Of a stretch of 64,000 nucleotides of DNA, positions 32,304 through 42,621 are shown one piece after another. Position 1 is the first letter of the stretch. Each line of letters starts with the position of its first letter. Both the position numbers and the translations under genes were made by a program. Below the pieces are notes generated by a model that ran no database searches, was not told the origin of the DNA, and saw only the letters and a list, made by a program, of their open reading frames with translations. Source of the stretch: Nostoc sp. FACHB-280 (GTDB taxonomy: Bacteria > Cyanobacteriota > Cyanobacteriia > Cyanobacteriales > Nostocaceae); NCBI RefSeq assembly GCF_014697615.1, contig NZ_JACJSD010000040.1, positions 1-64,000 of the forward strand, read 5' to 3'.

Positions 32304-34559
32304 ATGCAAACTGAATCTTATTATCAAGAACAGGCGAGGCTTGAAGCTCTGCGCCGATATCAGATTTTAGATACTGAACCAGAACAAGCCTACGATAATC
32401 TCGCTCGGTTGGCGGCTTTTATTTGTGGGACTTCGATTGCTTTGGTTAATTTCATTGATGAAAACCGTCAGTGGTTTAAGGCGAAACTTGGTATAGATGT
32501 GCCAGAAATGCCTCGTAATGTTGGCTTATCGTATCTTTGTTTAGAACGCCAGGATATTGTCGTTATTAATGATACTTTAGAGCATGAGCAGTATGCTGCG
32601 AATCCCGCAGTTACTGGCTATCCCCATGTGCGTTTTTATGCGGGTGTGCCTTTGATTTCTCCGAATGGACAGATATTAGGAACGCTCTGTGCAATTGACC
32701 CACAACCACGAAAACTAAACCAACAACAAGTAGAGGCTTTGTTGGCTTTAGGTCGTCAAGTAATTAGTCAGTTAGAACTGAGACGACATTTAGCTGAAAG
32801 ACAACAAACAGAAGCATTTTTACGCGAAAGTGACCAAAGACTGAAGTTAGCATTACAGGCGGCTAAACTGGGTTCTTGGCAACTAGACCTGAAAACAAGG
32901 GAATTAGCTGCTTCTAGTCAGTGCTATATCAACTTTGGTTTACCGCCAGAAGTTGAGTTTACCTATAGTAAGCTGTTGGAATGTATTCATCCTGACGATC
33001 GCTCTTATATGCAAGAGTCTGTCAGACAAGCTATAGAAAATCATGGTGATTACGAAGCAGAATATCGCTGTATTTGGCCAGATAACAGCATTCATTGGGT
33101 GTTAGCACGGGGTACTGTCATCTACGATAGCGAAAATCAGCCAATTCGGATGATTGGTGTCACCTTGGATGTGACTGACCGCAAGCAAGCAGAGGAAGAA
33201 TTAAAAAGACAGAACTTGCGATCCCAATTATTTGCTGAAATAACGCTGAAAATTCGAGAATCTTTACAGTTAACAGACATTCTGCAAACCACAGTGCAAG
33301 AAGTCCAAAAACTGCTGCACGCTGACCGAGTGTTGATTTTTCGTTTGTGGGCAGATGGTTCAGGTACAGTAGTACAAGAAGCTGTTCTACCAGGTTGGCC
33401 TGTGGTTTTAGGACAAAATATTCTTGACCCTTGTTTCCAACAAAATTACGTAGAAAAATATCGTCAAGGACGCATCAGTGCAATTTTTGATATTGCAACA
33501 GCTGAGATTCAAGATTGTCATAAAGCATTTTTGCAGCAGTTTGGTGTCAAAGCGAACCTCGTAGTGCCAATTCTCATCCGCGATGGGATTTGGGGTTTAT
33601 TAATTGCTCATCAATGCGCTCACCCCCGTCATTGGAACAACTTTGAAACGGAATTATTACTCCAGTTAGCCAATCAAATTGGTATCGCTTTATCCCAAGC
33701 ACAGCTTTTAGAACAAGAAACCCGCCATGTTCAAGAGTTAGCCCGTTCTAATTCGGAATTGGAACAGTTTGCTTATGTCGCTTCCCATGACTTGCAAGAA
33801 CCGTTACGAATGGTGACAAGTTATTTACAGTTACTAGAAAAGAAATACAGCAGCCAACTTGATGCCACGGCCGATCAGTTTATCAACTATGCCGTAGATG
33901 GAGCGCGGCGAATGCAAAATCTAATCAACGACTTGTTGAATTATTCACGGGTAACAACAAGGGGACAACCTTTTGTAGAAGTTGATTGTGGAGAGATTTT
34001 AGAGCAGGCGATCGCTAACCTAAAATTTGCTATAGAAGATAGTGGCGCAGAAATTACTTATGATTCTCTACCCATAATCAAAGCCGATCCCATACAACTA
34101 ACACAAGTCTTTCAAAACCTCATCGGTAACGCCATCAAATTCCGCCGAGATATTCCACCACGTATTCATATTAGTGCATTGAGAGCAGATGAAGGGGATG
34201 GGGGACAAGGGGGACAAGGTGGACAAGGAAGAAATGTAGACAAAGATGTTTCTTCTCCCTTGTCTACCCCCTCTACCTTGTCTCCCCCCTCACCCCACTC
34301 AGCACTCAGCACTCAGCACGAATGGTTATTCTGTGTAAGTGATAATGGAATTGGTTTAGAGGCACAGTACGCTGAACGTATTTTTGTAATTTTTCAGCGT
34401 TTGCATGGTAGAAGTAAGTATCCGGGTACTGGTATTGGTTTGGCAATTTGTAAGAAAATCATAGAACGCCACGGCGGACGTATCTGGGTTGAGTCAGAAT
34501 CGGGCCAAGGCTCGAATTTCTATTTCACAATTCCAGATCAAGCAGGTCAACCATCGTGA
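32304..34559 (+). CDS. Sensor histidine kinase with GAF, PAS and a DXCF-type cyanobacteriochrome-like GAF domain
   Basis: 751 residues: GAF (about 20-165), PAS (about 172-300, TIYDSEN-like core and [12 protein letters not shown] end), second GAF (about 312-472), HisKA with His495 ([12 protein letters not shown]) and an HATPase domain (about 575-750). The second GAF contains both cysteines of DXCF cyanobacteriochromes: Cys377 in D375-P-C-F and Cys405 in DCH, followed by [16 protein letters not shown]; their spacing of 28 equals that in TePixJ. It is therefore a good candidate for binding phycoviolobilin or phycocyanobilin and sensing blue/violet versus green light. Residues about 630-671 in the HATPase domain are repeat-derived (see findings). 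Its stop overlaps the next gene by GTGA, and the following gene is an Rcp1-type regulator, as is usual for phytochrome-class kinases. Confidence 0.85.
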   Translation: MQTESYYQEQARLEALRRYQILDTEPEQAYDNLARLAAFICGTSIALVNFIDENRQWFKAKLGIDVPEMPRNVGLSYLCLERQDIVVINDTLEHEQYAANPAVTGYPHVRFYAGVPLISPNGQILGTLCAIDPQPRKLNQQQVEALLALGRQVISQLELRRHLAERQQTEAFLRESDQRLKLALQAAKLGSWQLDLKTRELAASSQCYINFGLPPEVEFTYSKLLECIHPDDRSYMQESVRQAIENHGDYEAEYRCIWPDNSIHWVLARGTVIYDSENQPIRMIGVTLDVTDRKQAEEELKRQNLRSQLFAEITLKIRESLQLTDILQTTVQEVQKLLHADRVLIFRLWADGSGTVVQEAVLPGWPVVLGQNILDPCFQQNYVEKYRQGRISAIFDIATAEIQDCHKAFLQQFGVKANLVVPILIRDGIWGLLIAHQCAHPRHWNNFETELLLQLANQIGIALSQAQLLEQETRHVQELARSNSELEQFAYVASHDLQEPLRMVTSYLQLLEKKYSSQLDATADQFINYAVDGARRMQNLINDLLNYSRVTTRGQPFVEVDCGEILEQAIANLKFAIEDSGAEITYDSLPIIKADPIQLTQVFQNLIGNAIKFRRDIPPRIHISALRADEGDGGQGGQGGQGRNVDKDVSSPLSTPSTLSPPSPHSALSTQHEWLFCVSDNGIGLEAQYAERIFVIFQRLHGRSKYPGTGIGLAICKKIIERHGGRIWVESESGQGSNFYFTIPDQAGQPS

Positions 34560-35002
34560 ATAACCCACAACCAATTATGCCAATTGAGGTTTTGTTAGTT
34601 GAAGATAATCCTGGTGATGCGGAACTGACACGCATCGCCCTACAAGATAGCAAAATCTCAATTAACTTGAACGTTGTGGAAGATGGTGTAGAGGCGATGG
34701 CATTTTTACGCAAGCAGGATAGCTATGCCAGAAAACCTCATCCTGATATTGTATTGTTAGATTTAAATTTACCGCGCAAAGATGGACGGGAGGTATTGGC
34801 AGAAATTAAATCTGACGACAATCTCAAACGCATTCCCGTTGTTGTCCTGACTACTTCCCAATCGGAAGAAGATATTCTTAAAGCCTATAATTTGGCTGCT
34901 AATTGTTATATCACCAAGCCGGTAGATTTTGATCAATTCGTTAAAATTGTACAATCCATAGAAAATTTCTGGTTTGCGATCGTAAAACTGCCGCCGGAGT
35001 AA
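34556..35002 (+). CDS. Rcp1-type single-domain response regulator
   Basis: 148-residue CheY-like receiver related to Rcp1, the partner of cyanobacterial phytochromes. The acid pair (EDNPGD, 16-21), phosphoacceptor Asp69 ([12 protein letters not shown]), Thr in VLTTSQ and Lys in YITKPVDF are intact, and there is no output domain. Translation starts at a GTG that overlaps the kinase stop codon, and its own stop overlaps the next ATG (TAATG), so three genes form one tightly coupled operon. It should receive phosphate from the upstream kinase and perhaps pass it on to the hybrid kinase. Confidence 0.92.
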   Translation: MNNPQPIMPIEVLLVEDNPGDAELTRIALQDSKISINLNVVEDGVEAMAFLRKQDSYARKPHPDIVLLDLNLPRKDGREVLAEIKSDDNLKRIPVVVLTTSQSEEDILKAYNLAANCYITKPVDFDQFVKIVQSIENFWFAIVKLPPE

Positions 35003-37275
35003 TGGAAATGGCAGGAGAATTAATAAAAGTCTTATTAGTCGAAGATAACCCTGGCGATGTTTTTCTTTTACAGGAGTTATTAAAAGAAGTCAAGACAGTG
35101 CAGGTAGATTTGCGTCCGGTTGAGGAATTGTCGGCAGCACTCAACTTATTAGCGCAAGATAATTTTGATTTGATGTTATTAGACCTGTCTCTACCTGATA
35201 GTCAAGGAATTGGCACTTTTTTAAGGGCTACTAGTCAAGCAAGAGCTACACCAATTATTGTGCTAACAGGTTTAGATGACGAAACTTTAGCACTCCGCGC
35301 GATGCAAGAAGGAGCGCAAGATTATTTAGTTAAGGGGCAAGTAACTGGTGATTTGCTTGTGCGTTCGATGCGCTATGCTATTGAGCGTCAACGGATTGAA
35401 GATGCACTGCGTCAGAGTGAGGAACGGTTTCGCGTAGCACTGAAAAATTCGCCGATTTTTGTATTTAATCAAGATAGAGAGTTACGCTACACCTGGGTTT
35501 ATAATTCGATTTCTGGCTGGACAAATGAAGATATGCTGGGTAAGCATGATTCAGAACTGCTCCCAGATGCAGATGCTCAAAATTTAACTACCATTAAACA
35601 AGGTGTCCTGACCACAGGAATAGGTACAAGAGCCGAAGTATTGCTGACTACGCCCCAAGGGATTCGCTATTATGATGTGACTGTTGAGCCATTACGGAAT
35701 GAGTCGCAAGATATTGTGGGAATAACTTGCGCCAGTATCGATATTAGTGAAAACAAACAAGCCGAAGCAAAAATCCGCGAACAAGCAGCATTATTAGATA
35801 TCACCACAGATGCTATTTGTGTACGTGATTTAGATAATAAAATTTTATTTTGGAACAAAGGTGCAGAAAAACTTTATGGCTGGCAAGCATCAGAAGCTTG
35901 GGGCAGCAATGTGAGTGAGTTATTATTTGATGAGTCTTGCCCCGAATTTGAAGCAGCTTGGTTAAACGTCGTCAGCAAAGGTAAGTGGCAAGGTGAATTA
36001 ACTAAAAGAACTAAAGCCGGTAAAGATGTATTAGTAGCGAGTCGCTGGAGTTTGGTGTGCGATCGCCAAGGTAGACCCCAATCAATTTTAACAGTAGATA
36101 CGGATATTACGGAGAAAAAACGCCTAGAATCGCAACTGTTTCGCGCCCAACGTATGGAAAGTATCGGCACTTTAGCCAGTGGTATCGCCCACGACCTCAA
36201 CAATATCCTCACACCAATTTTAGCGGGAGCGCAACTATTACCACTGAAGTTCCCTGATGCTGATGAACGAACCCAGCATTTATTAGAAATTTTAGAAATT
36301 AATGCCAAACGCGGTGCAGACTTAGTTAAACAAGTATTATCCTTTGCGCGGGGTGTGGAAGGGCAACGCATCAATTTGCAACCTCGACACTTAATTGTCG
36401 AAGTTGCCAAAATTTTGAAAGAAACCCTACCAAAATCTATTGAAGTTCGCCTTGACTTATCACCTGAGTTATGGATGGTTTCGGGAGATAGTACCCAACT
36501 GCATCAAGTTTTGATGAATCTCTGCGTCAATGCTCGTGATGCTATGCCTGATGGTGGTACTTTAACGATTACTGCGGCAAACTTGTTAATTGATGAAAAT
36601 TACGCCCGAATGAATTTAGATGCCAAAGTCGGCCCCTACACAGTGATTAGTGTCTGTGATACCGGGATTGGCATTCCAGAGGAAATTTTAGATCGAATTT
36701 TTGAGCCATTTTTCACGACTAAACCTGTAGGACAAGGCACAGGATTAGGACTTTCTACAGTTTTGGGAATTGTGAAAAGTCACGGCGGTTTTGTGAGTGT
36801 AGAAAGCCAAGTCGGGAACGGAACTTGCTTTCGGGTTTATTTGCCTAGTGTGGGTGAACAGGAAATTTTTCGCCAAGACGAAATCACACTGCAAGTTGGT
36901 CACGGAGAATTGATTCTGATTGTAGATGATGAACCCTCGATTCAAGAAATTACCAGAACATCCCTAGAAACTCATCATTATGAAACTTTAATTGCTAGTG
37001 ATGGCATTGAGGCGATCGCTCAATACGCCAAAAATGCTCATAAAATTAGTGTCGTGCTGATGGATATTATGTTGCCCTCATTAGATGGAGTCACAGCCAT
37101 CCGTACCTTACAAAAAATTAACCCCCAAGTCAAAATTATTGCCACCAGCGGACTCATGCCGAAAGAGAAGCTAGGGGAAATCACTAAAATGGGTGTCAAG
37201 AAGTTCTTGGCTAAACCCTATACTGTGAATGAATTGTTACTCAGTTTGCAAGAGATTCTCAACGAAGGTGGTTAA
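35002..37275 (+). CDS. Hybrid histidine kinase: REC-PAS-PAS-HisKA-HATPase-REC
   Basis: 757 residues. N-terminal receiver with Asp61 ([13 protein letters not shown]), two PAS domains (about 140-255 and 262-375), HisKA with His397 ([15 protein letters not shown]), HATPase with a complete N box ([10 protein letters not shown]) and G boxes ([19 protein letters not shown]), and a C-terminal receiver with Asp688 ([13 protein letters not shown]). No membrane segments, so it is cytoplasmic. The [10 protein letters not shown]-type phospho-acceptor region is the kind seen in NtrB-like kinases. The two receivers suggest input from the Rcp1-like protein or another phosphodonor and output through its own C-terminal receiver. 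Its ATG overlaps the preceding stop. Confidence 0.9.
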   Translation: MEMAGELIKVLLVEDNPGDVFLLQELLKEVKTVQVDLRPVEELSAALNLLAQDNFDLMLLDLSLPDSQGIGTFLRATSQARATPIIVLTGLDDETLALRAMQEGAQDYLVKGQVTGDLLVRSMRYAIERQRIEDALRQSEERFRVALKNSPIFVFNQDRELRYTWVYNSISGWTNEDMLGKHDSELLPDADAQNLTTIKQGVLTTGIGTRAEVLLTTPQGIRYYDVTVEPLRNESQDIVGITCASIDISENKQAEAKIREQAALLDITTDAICVRDLDNKILFWNKGAEKLYGWQASEAWGSNVSELLFDESCPEFEAAWLNVVSKGKWQGELTKRTKAGKDVLVASRWSLVCDRQGRPQSILTVDTDITEKKRLESQLFRAQRMESIGTLASGIAHDLNNILTPILAGAQLLPLKFPDADERTQHLLEILEINAKRGADLVKQVLSFARGVEGQRINLQPRHLIVEVAKILKETLPKSIEVRLDLSPELWMVSGDSTQLHQVLMNLCVNARDAMPDGGTLTITAANLLIDENYARMNLDAKVGPYTVISVCDTGIGIPEEILDRIFEPFFTTKPVGQGTGLGLSTVLGIVKSHGGFVSVESQVGNGTCFRVYLPSVGEQEIFRQDEITLQVGHGELILIVDDEPSIQEITRTSLETHHYETLIASDGIEAIAQYAKNAHKISVVLMDIMLPSLDGVTAIRTLQKINPQVKIIATSGLMPKEKLGEITKMGVKKFLAKPYTVNELLLSLQEILNEGG

Positions 37276-37318
37276 TCGTCAAGCATCTCTGCTTTCTCAG
37301 TAATGTATTCTCTATTCT

Positions 37319-37630
37319 TCAAGCACTTTGCTCATGTTCTATTGGGGTAAGCTGAATTACTACCCGTTGATTCAGGACATGAGCAATTTTTTGCAACATT
37401 GAAAGAGAATGTCCTTCGTAATCAGCATCTTCCAATCTGGCTATTACAGGCTGTTTTGTACCTACAAGTTCCGCCAGTTGTTTTTGTGTTAATCCTGCTT
37501 TGGTTCTGGCTTCATAAATCAGTTGTGCAACTTCTGCATTAATTGAGGCTTCCTCTACTAATGCTTGAAGTTCAGAATCACTGTTGGTTATTTTGTCAAT
37601 AATTTTGATTGCATCGCTAATCTTGGCCAT
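37319..37630 (-). CDS. HigA-like XRE-family antitoxin
   Basis: 103-residue helix-turn-helix protein. The HTH is TQKQLAELVGTKQPVIARLE (about 48-68), with a conserved C-terminal LQKIAHVLNQRVVIQLTP. It overlaps the end of the upstream toxin-like gene by 14 bases, the toxin-first order typical of higBA. It should bind both the partner toxin and the operon promoter; a near-palindrome at 38032-38047 is a candidate operator. Confidence 0.85.
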   Translation of the reverse strand: MAKISDAIKIIDKITNSDSELQALVEEASINAEVAQLIYEARTKAGLTQKQLAELVGTKQPVIARLEDADYEGHSLSMLQKIAHVLNQRVVIQLTPIEHEQSA

Positions 37631-38015
37631 CTTTTTGTTCTTCTACGTAGGTGTGAACTTCTGGGTTTTGTTCAAATAAAAGCTTACGTGCGATCGCTCG
37701 TTCAATATCAATTGGCGGTACTGCTGCGTCTTCTTTTGTGATTGCATGTGCAAGAATCGCCAAATTTTGACCATGAAAAAAGTACAGAATGCGGTACTGC
37801 ACATGAATATGTTTTGCCCGTAGCTCGTATATACCATCGCGCAAGTAATCAACCGCCGGACGACGAAGTTCGTATCCTGATGCTGTAAGTTGTTTGATTC
37901 GAGCAACACAGTTTGCATAACCTTTGCGGTCTTCCTGCAAAAGTCTTGTCAGCCATTTCAGCACAGGAACTTCCCCTTCCTCTTCCTGGTAGAAAACAAC
38001 ACGGGTTTCAGGCAC
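37617..38015 (-). CDS. HigB/RelE-type toxin (phage Gp49-like family)
   Basis: 132-residue RelE/ParE-superfamily protein of the Gp49-like type: the VFYQEEEGEVPVLKWLTRLL start, RRPAVDYLRDGIYELRAK and HVQYRILYFFHGQNLAILAHAITKE are characteristic, with basic residues (Arg, Lys) spaced as in ribosome-dependent mRNA interferases. It begins at a GTG and is followed by the overlapping antitoxin gene. The C-terminal tail (FEQNPEVHTYVEEQKDGQD) extends beyond the usual domain. If active it would cleave translated mRNA when the antitoxin is degraded. Confidence 0.85.
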   Translation of the reverse strand: MPETRVVFYQEEEGEVPVLKWLTRLLQEDRKGYANCVARIKQLTASGYELRRPAVDYLRDGIYELRAKHIHVQYRILYFFHGQNLAILAHAITKEDAAVPPIDIERAIARKLLFEQNPEVHTYVEEQKDGQD

Positions 38016-38031
38016 AGCTTACACTTTAATT

Positions 38032-38047
38032 ATATCAATATTGTTAT
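38032..38047. promoter_or_regulatory. Candidate operator of the HigBA-like pair
   Basis: Near-palindrome ATATCAATATTGTTAT centred on CAATATTG, 17 bases upstream of the toxin GTG. Such AT-rich dyads at toxin-antitoxin promoters are often bound by the antitoxin; binding here is not shown. Confidence 0.35.
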
Positions 38048-38102
38048 ATTAATGTATAAGAAACCAGACAAACCAACTAAACAAAGTTTCCTCAATTAAA
38101 AA

Positions 38103-39107
38103 TTAAGTCTTCCCACTACCAATCAAATACAACAACGCCATTCTGACCGCTACACCACTGGTAACTTGCGATTGAATCAAGCTAAATTCTGGGTCATCCA
38201 TTAAATCAGAACTAATTTCTACACCACGATTTACAGGGCCGGGGTGCAGAACTTTCACATCAGGTTTGCACAGTTGCAATTTTTGTCGAGTAATGCCAAA
38301 TAACTGATGATATTCTCGCAAGCTTGGGAGTAAATGTGCTGTCATCCGTTCTTTTTGCAGTCGCAGAGTCATCACAAAGTCTGCGTCTTGCAAGGCTGGT
38401 TCTAATTGCCAATGTAAAAATAGTTGACCATTGAGTGTATCTTTTTTCTCACTATATATATACTCAGCAAATAATTTTGGTAACAAAGTCGGCGGTGCGG
38501 CTAAATGTACTTGTGCGCCACTGGCAACTAAACTCCAAATATTCGATCGCGCTACGCGAGAATGTAAAATATCCCCAACGATCGCAATTTTTTTCCCCGC
38601 CAAAGTTTCTATATTCGGGTGATCTCGGTCAACTAAAGTGCAGATCGTAAATAAATCCAGCAACGCTTGGGAAGGATGTTCATGTTGACCATCCCCAGCA
38701 TTGAGTATACTCACTCGCACACCCAACCGATCCATTTCTTGAGCGATCGCATCTGGAACACCCGCTTCTTTATGACGGATGACCATAATATCAGTCCCCA
38801 TCGCTAAATAAGTTTTAGCTGTATCGAGAATTGTCTCACCTTTGGTCATCGAAGAAGTGGAAGCCGCAAAGTTTAAGGTATCTGCGCTTAGACGTTTTGC
38901 AGCTAGTTCAAAACTGCTACGTGTGCGGGTAGAAGGTTCAAAAAATAAATTTGCCACCACCTGTCCTTGCAAAGTTGGTACTTTCTTCGTCCGCCGCGAT
39001 AGCACTTCTTGAAAACTTGCAGCCGTTTGCAAAACGGTATTGTATTCAGCAGCAGTAAAGTCAGCTAGAGAAATGACGTGATGACGATTCCAGGTGGTAG
39101 TAGGCAT
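38103..39107 (-). CDS. pyrB: Aspartate carbamoyltransferase catalytic chain
   Basis: Second step of pyrimidine synthesis, joining carbamoyl phosphate and aspartate. The carbamoyl-phosphate loop [19 protein letters not shown], the [14 protein letters not shown] motif, the [17 protein letters not shown] strand and the [14 protein letters not shown] motif are all present. Length 334 residues from the start chosen at MPTTTW (39107); the ATG ten codons earlier adds nothing family-like. No regulatory chain gene (pyrI) is near, which is normal in cyanobacteria. It lies 88 bases downstream of the higBA pair's start region, reading away from it. Confidence 0.95.
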   Translation of the reverse strand: MPTTTWNRHHVISLADFTAAEYNTVLQTAASFQEVLSRRTKKVPTLQGQVVANLFFEPSTRTRSSFELAAKRLSADTLNFAASTSSMTKGETILDTAKTYLAMGTDIMVIRHKEAGVPDAIAQEMDRLGVRVSILNAGDGQHEHPSQALLDLFTICTLVDRDHPNIETLAGKKIAIVGDILHSRVARSNIWSLVASGAQVHLAAPPTLLPKLFAEYIYSEKKDTLNGQLFLHWQLEPALQDADFVMTLRLQKERMTAHLLPSLREYHQLFGITRQKLQLCKPDVKVLHPGPVNRGVEISSDLMDDPEFSLIQSQVTSGVAVRMALLYLIGSGKT

Positions 39108-39229
39108 AAATCTGTGCTTTGTGGTGTAAAGATGCAATCAATTGCTTCTCTACCAATATTTACTTTTGGTATGCAGAGGTAATAATAGCACTTGGTTTCA
39201 ACATCGAGGACTAATATCGAATAGGGTTA

Positions 39230-39257
39230 AGAATACAGAATACAGAAGTCAGAATTG
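39230..39257. repeat. Dispersed repeat upstream of a start codon (copy 2)
   Basis: AGAATACAGAATACAGAAG followed by TCAGAATTG, nearly the same as 22051-22078. It lies about 105 bases before the ATG of the YdcF-like gene. Confidence 0.5.
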
Positions 39258-39362
39258 CTCATAGGTTAAAGACTTATAGTTATAGACTAATTAAAATTTC
39301 TACCTAGCAACATCTTGATTTCACAATCATCTTGATTCTGATAGCAAAACTGACCAGGAGTT

Positions 39363-39926
39363 ATGAAATTGTCCATATACCGACTGAGAAAACAATGGAT
39401 GTTGTTACTAGCGGGTTTGATTCTCGCTTTACTGCTTACTATTCCTGTCAGACTGGCAATTGCTTATTACCAAAATCCCCAGCCTCAAGCTATTCTAACC
39501 CTCGGTGGTGGCGCAAACCGACAAGAGTTTACCGCTTCGTTTGCTCAATTTTATCCAGGTCTACAAATTTGGGTTTCTTCTGGTCTTCCTCCCCGCCAAG
39601 CAAAAGCCATTTTTCATACCGCAGGAATCAGTGATCAGCGATATCACCTTGACTATCGTGCTACGGATACGGTAACTAACTTTACCACCTTAGTAGAAGT
39701 TTTCCAACAACAGCAGATACACCATATATTCTTAATTACTTCTCAGTTGCACATGCCTAGAGCAAGAGCGATCGCTACTTTAGTTTTGGGTAGTCGAGGT
39801 ATTGCTTTTACTCCTGTCTCAGTACCATCTGAACCCACTGAATTAGAACCAATAGACCTGATTTTGCGTGATTTTTTGCGTTCCCTTCTCTGGATAATTA
39901 CAGGGTATACAGGAACCGAGTTTTAA
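39363..39926 (+). CDS. YdcF/ElyC-like (DUF218) envelope protein
   Basis: 187 residues with one N-terminal membrane segment (about 12-30, LLLAGLILALLLTIPVRLAIA) and a DUF218 domain facing outward: AILTLGGGANRQEF, IWVSSGLPPRQAK, the DTVTNFTTLVEVFQQQ helix, and the FLITSQLHMPRARAIA motif. The family (YdcF, SanA, ElyC) is linked to cell-envelope and peptidoglycan homeostasis, but no reaction is established. An AGGAG motif lies 4 bases before the ATG. It is monocistronic. Confidence 0.85.
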   Translation: MKLSIYRLRKQWMLLLAGLILALLLTIPVRLAIAYYQNPQPQAILTLGGGANRQEFTASFAQFYPGLQIWVSSGLPPRQAKAIFHTAGISDQRYHLDYRATDTVTNFTTLVEVFQQQQIHHIFLITSQLHMPRARAIATLVLGSRGIAFTPVSVPSEPTELEPIDLILRDFLRSLLWIITGYTGTEF

Positions 39927-40090
39927 CTAGTACAACAAGGCAAAAGTAAAAAGGGAAAAGTAAAAAGAAAGAATAACTATACCACAAGCCTTTTAGCAAT
40001 TTCTTATGGTCACTGAGCGTAGTCGAAGTGTGGTCTGTTTATTTACACCGACCTGTACTATTAGTCCAATAAACCAATTATGAAAGGTCA

Positions 40091-40124
40091 CAAATCCCCA
40101 ACTTTTCAAAAAGTCGGGGATTTG
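40091..40124. repeat. Intergenic hairpin, ATCCCC-family copy 1
   Basis: CAAATCCCCAACTT pairs with AAGTCGGGGATTTG across six bases; one A-C mismatch. It has the same core as the hairpins at 54058-54092 and 56191-56223. It lies between the converging YdcF-like and di-haem genes and may act as a bidirectional terminator. Confidence 0.65.
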
Positions 40125-40224
40125 AACACTTGCAACCTGTCAAAGACAAAAAAGAAGGGACGTTTTGAAAACATCCCTGTAATTCAATCTTTAAACACTC
40201 AATGTCAGCCAAAACAAAGAGGCC

Positions 40225-42621
40225 TTACAACTGTCTCAAGAAAGCGATAATTGCTCTTTGATCATCGCGTGTTAGAGAACGGAAGCGAGCCATAACTTCT
40301 CTTGCTTCACTTCTGCGAGTGTTGGAAAGAGGACTGTTATATTGTGGGCAAATGACATCTTGAGGTTTTGCACCGTAGTCGATAACAATGGGATCGCTGC
40401 TGTTCACTACGCCGTCATAACCAAGTTTGTTGAAGTATTTACCACCTACATTTGGAGGTACAGGACATCCACCACCAGTCAATTTTGAAGTCTTAGAGTC
40501 ATCGGGTGCAGGTAAGTCATGTAGCTCAATTGCAGCCAGTAGAGCTTCGTCTACATTGCGAACAACTAATGGTTCGTTGGTTGCGTCTTTATTAGTTGTT
40601 ACAGTACCTGCGGGTGTTGTGTCACGGTTAAGGACACTTAAGAAGACACGCGCATCGTGCATGAATGGAGGGCCAACTCTACCAATACCAGTCAGAGGTG
40701 GTGTACGGAAGCGATCGCCAGTAGCCGTACCTCTTACATTGGAGAAGGAATCGCTGGCAAAGTTACGCATTAAATCGTAAGTTGCAAAGGTAGCTGCACC
40801 AGACCTTTGACCAAATGCGTCAGCACGGGTTACAAGGAATGGATCGCGGGGAATTGGGGAGAATCTTTCAACATCAATAACTGGGCCTCTATGGATGTTG
40901 ATATCCGAGAATAGAGGAGCCCAACGATAGCTAAGAGCATCGATAAGTCCTTGTGCATCTGGCCCCAAGGATGGGTCGCCAGTAGCTGGAGACTGACCAG
41001 TTCTTTGAATTGGAGTGTGGCAGTTAACGCAACCAACCATGCGATCGCTCTGGTTAATCGCATTCGGATCTAAACCATCGCCACCTCTAGGCATCTTACC
41101 AGCAATAGTCCGGTTAGCAAAGGCAACCAAGTCAACACCAAACAATTGCGCCCCTCTTTGCACTCTAGCAGCTGGATTGTTACCAGGTAGAGTTTTAGAA
41201 GGATCTTTAGCTCTGAGGACAGCTAACAACTCTCTACCAAATTCTGGTGGAGCGATGGAACGGATAAAGTTACGTTCGCTGAATGGTCTGCTGACAGGAA
41301 GTTCTGGGTCAGCTACTAGGTTGCGGCAGTTGCGATTATAGGGAGCAATAGCGGGGTTAGCAATATTCTGCTCAACAGGAGAGATCCGGTTAGTCATACT
41401 CAGACTACCAAACATACCTCCAACGATAAACTGCATCATTTCCGCACCGTTGGCACGTAAACCAAAACGTCCCAGTCCTTGAGCTAGTCGATCTTCTGCG
41501 GTAGGAGACACAGTTGCATTGGGAGGAATTGTATTGGTTACACCTGTGACACAATCACCAGTACATTGGAAGAAACTAGTTCTGAGGGAAGAATTATCAC
41601 CTCTAACATCGTTGGGATCAGAAGCGCCTGTAATATCCACGTTGGGAATCGCTTCTATCAAACCACGACCAATATATGGAGGCCCAGCAAGTTCGGTAAT
41701 CGCCCGTCTAAATCCACTGGCGCTCCGTCCGGTGGTGCGATCAAAGTTAGTAAGGTTTCTATCTTCTGCAACGCTGGGAATCGCATCGGGTTTACAGTCT
41801 ATATCAGAACCAAAAGCCGCTTTCAGTTCTTCATTTGGAGGGCGTACGTGCTGTAAGAAACCACCAAAATCTTGACCACTGGGACTAGAAGCATTTAACG
41901 CATCAAAAATGACAGGTGTTGCTGTAGCGTTAAAGTCTCCAAATACTGTAAAGGCTGCGGTTCTTCCTGTACTGTTAACCGCATCTAGTTCGTTACTGGT
42001 ATTTAAACTACGACGACTTAGGTCAACAGAACCATCTGGATTGACAGGATCTAAGCGTCTACCAGGCGCTCTACCACCATTAACTTGTGTATCACCAGAT
42101 ACAAAGCTGTAGTTAGTAGGAGTTGTTCTGTTAGCTCTACTAACTGTAGAAGTACCTGTCAGCAGCCCTTCATTGGGTACTGACTCCAGGTTATTCAGGT
42201 GACAACCTGCACATCGTGTTTGCATAGCCATCGACCCGAAACCATTCTCAACTCTGTTGGGGGTAGTAAAAAATTCTGCCCCTTCGAGTTCTCTTTCCTT
42301 AATTGAATTTGGCAGAGAAGGATAAACCAATCTATCCAACTGAGCCACAGTAGTAATGGGTCTGAATCTTGTTCCGCTATCCAAATCTACGTCGCCAAAG
42401 GTATCACGACGTATACGCTCTGCTGGACGAATGGTGCGGCCATTCGGAGGGTCAACTACAAAGTTAGTTGCAACTTCGGCTCGTCGGCGTGCAAATAAAG
42501 TTTCTTCGTCAGGTAAGGCAATCTGACCGAAGACTTTTTGTGGGTTGATATAGCCTATCAGTACCGACAGGCCTAAAGATAAACCCACTATTAATAAAAG
42601 AAATCTTCGTTGTTTTCGCAT
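40225..42621 (-). CDS. Exported di-haem c-type cytochrome, CcP/MauG-like
   Basis: 798 residues with an N-terminal membrane/signal segment (about 6-25). Two CxxCH haem-binding motifs are visible: TRCAGCHLNN near residue 135 and VGCVNCHTPIQ near residue 530. The late RTPPLTGIGRVGPPFMHDARVFLSVL stretch resembles the end of bacterial di-haem peroxidases and di-haem oxidoreductases (MauG/CcP relatives), although the protein is about twice their length, and the central 300 residues are unlike any family I recognise. It would work outside the cytoplasmic membrane, in the periplasm or thylakoid lumen. It is monocistronic behind a 1.36 kb gene-free region. Peroxidase activity is inferred only from the motif and general layout. 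Confidence 0.75.
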   Translation of the reverse strand: MRKQRRFLLLIVGLSLGLSVLIGYINPQKVFGQIALPDEETLFARRRAEVATNFVVDPPNGRTIRPAERIRRDTFGDVDLDSGTRFRPITTVAQLDRLVYPSLPNSIKERELEGAEFFTTPNRVENGFGSMAMQTRCAGCHLNNLESVPNEGLLTGTSTVSRANRTTPTNYSFVSGDTQVNGGRAPGRRLDPVNPDGSVDLSRRSLNTSNELDAVNSTGRTAAFTVFGDFNATATPVIFDALNASSPSGQDFGGFLQHVRPPNEELKAAFGSDIDCKPDAIPSVAEDRNLTNFDRTTGRSASGFRRAITELAGPPYIGRGLIEAIPNVDITGASDPNDVRGDNSSLRTSFFQCTGDCVTGVTNTIPPNATVSPTAEDRLAQGLGRFGLRANGAEMMQFIVGGMFGSLSMTNRISPVEQNIANPAIAPYNRNCRNLVADPELPVSRPFSERNFIRSIAPPEFGRELLAVLRAKDPSKTLPGNNPAARVQRGAQLFGVDLVAFANRTIAGKMPRGGDGLDPNAINQSDRMVGCVNCHTPIQRTGQSPATGDPSLGPDAQGLIDALSYRWAPLFSDINIHRGPVIDVERFSPIPRDPFLVTRADAFGQRSGAATFATYDLMRNFASDSFSNVRGTATGDRFRTPPLTGIGRVGPPFMHDARVFLSVLNRDTTPAGTVTTNKDATNEPLVVRNVDEALLAAIELHDLPAPDDSKTSKLTGGGCPVPPNVGGKYFNKLGYDGVVNSSDPIVIDYGAKPQDVICPQYNSPLSNTRRSEAREVMARFRSLTRDDQRAIIAFLRQL

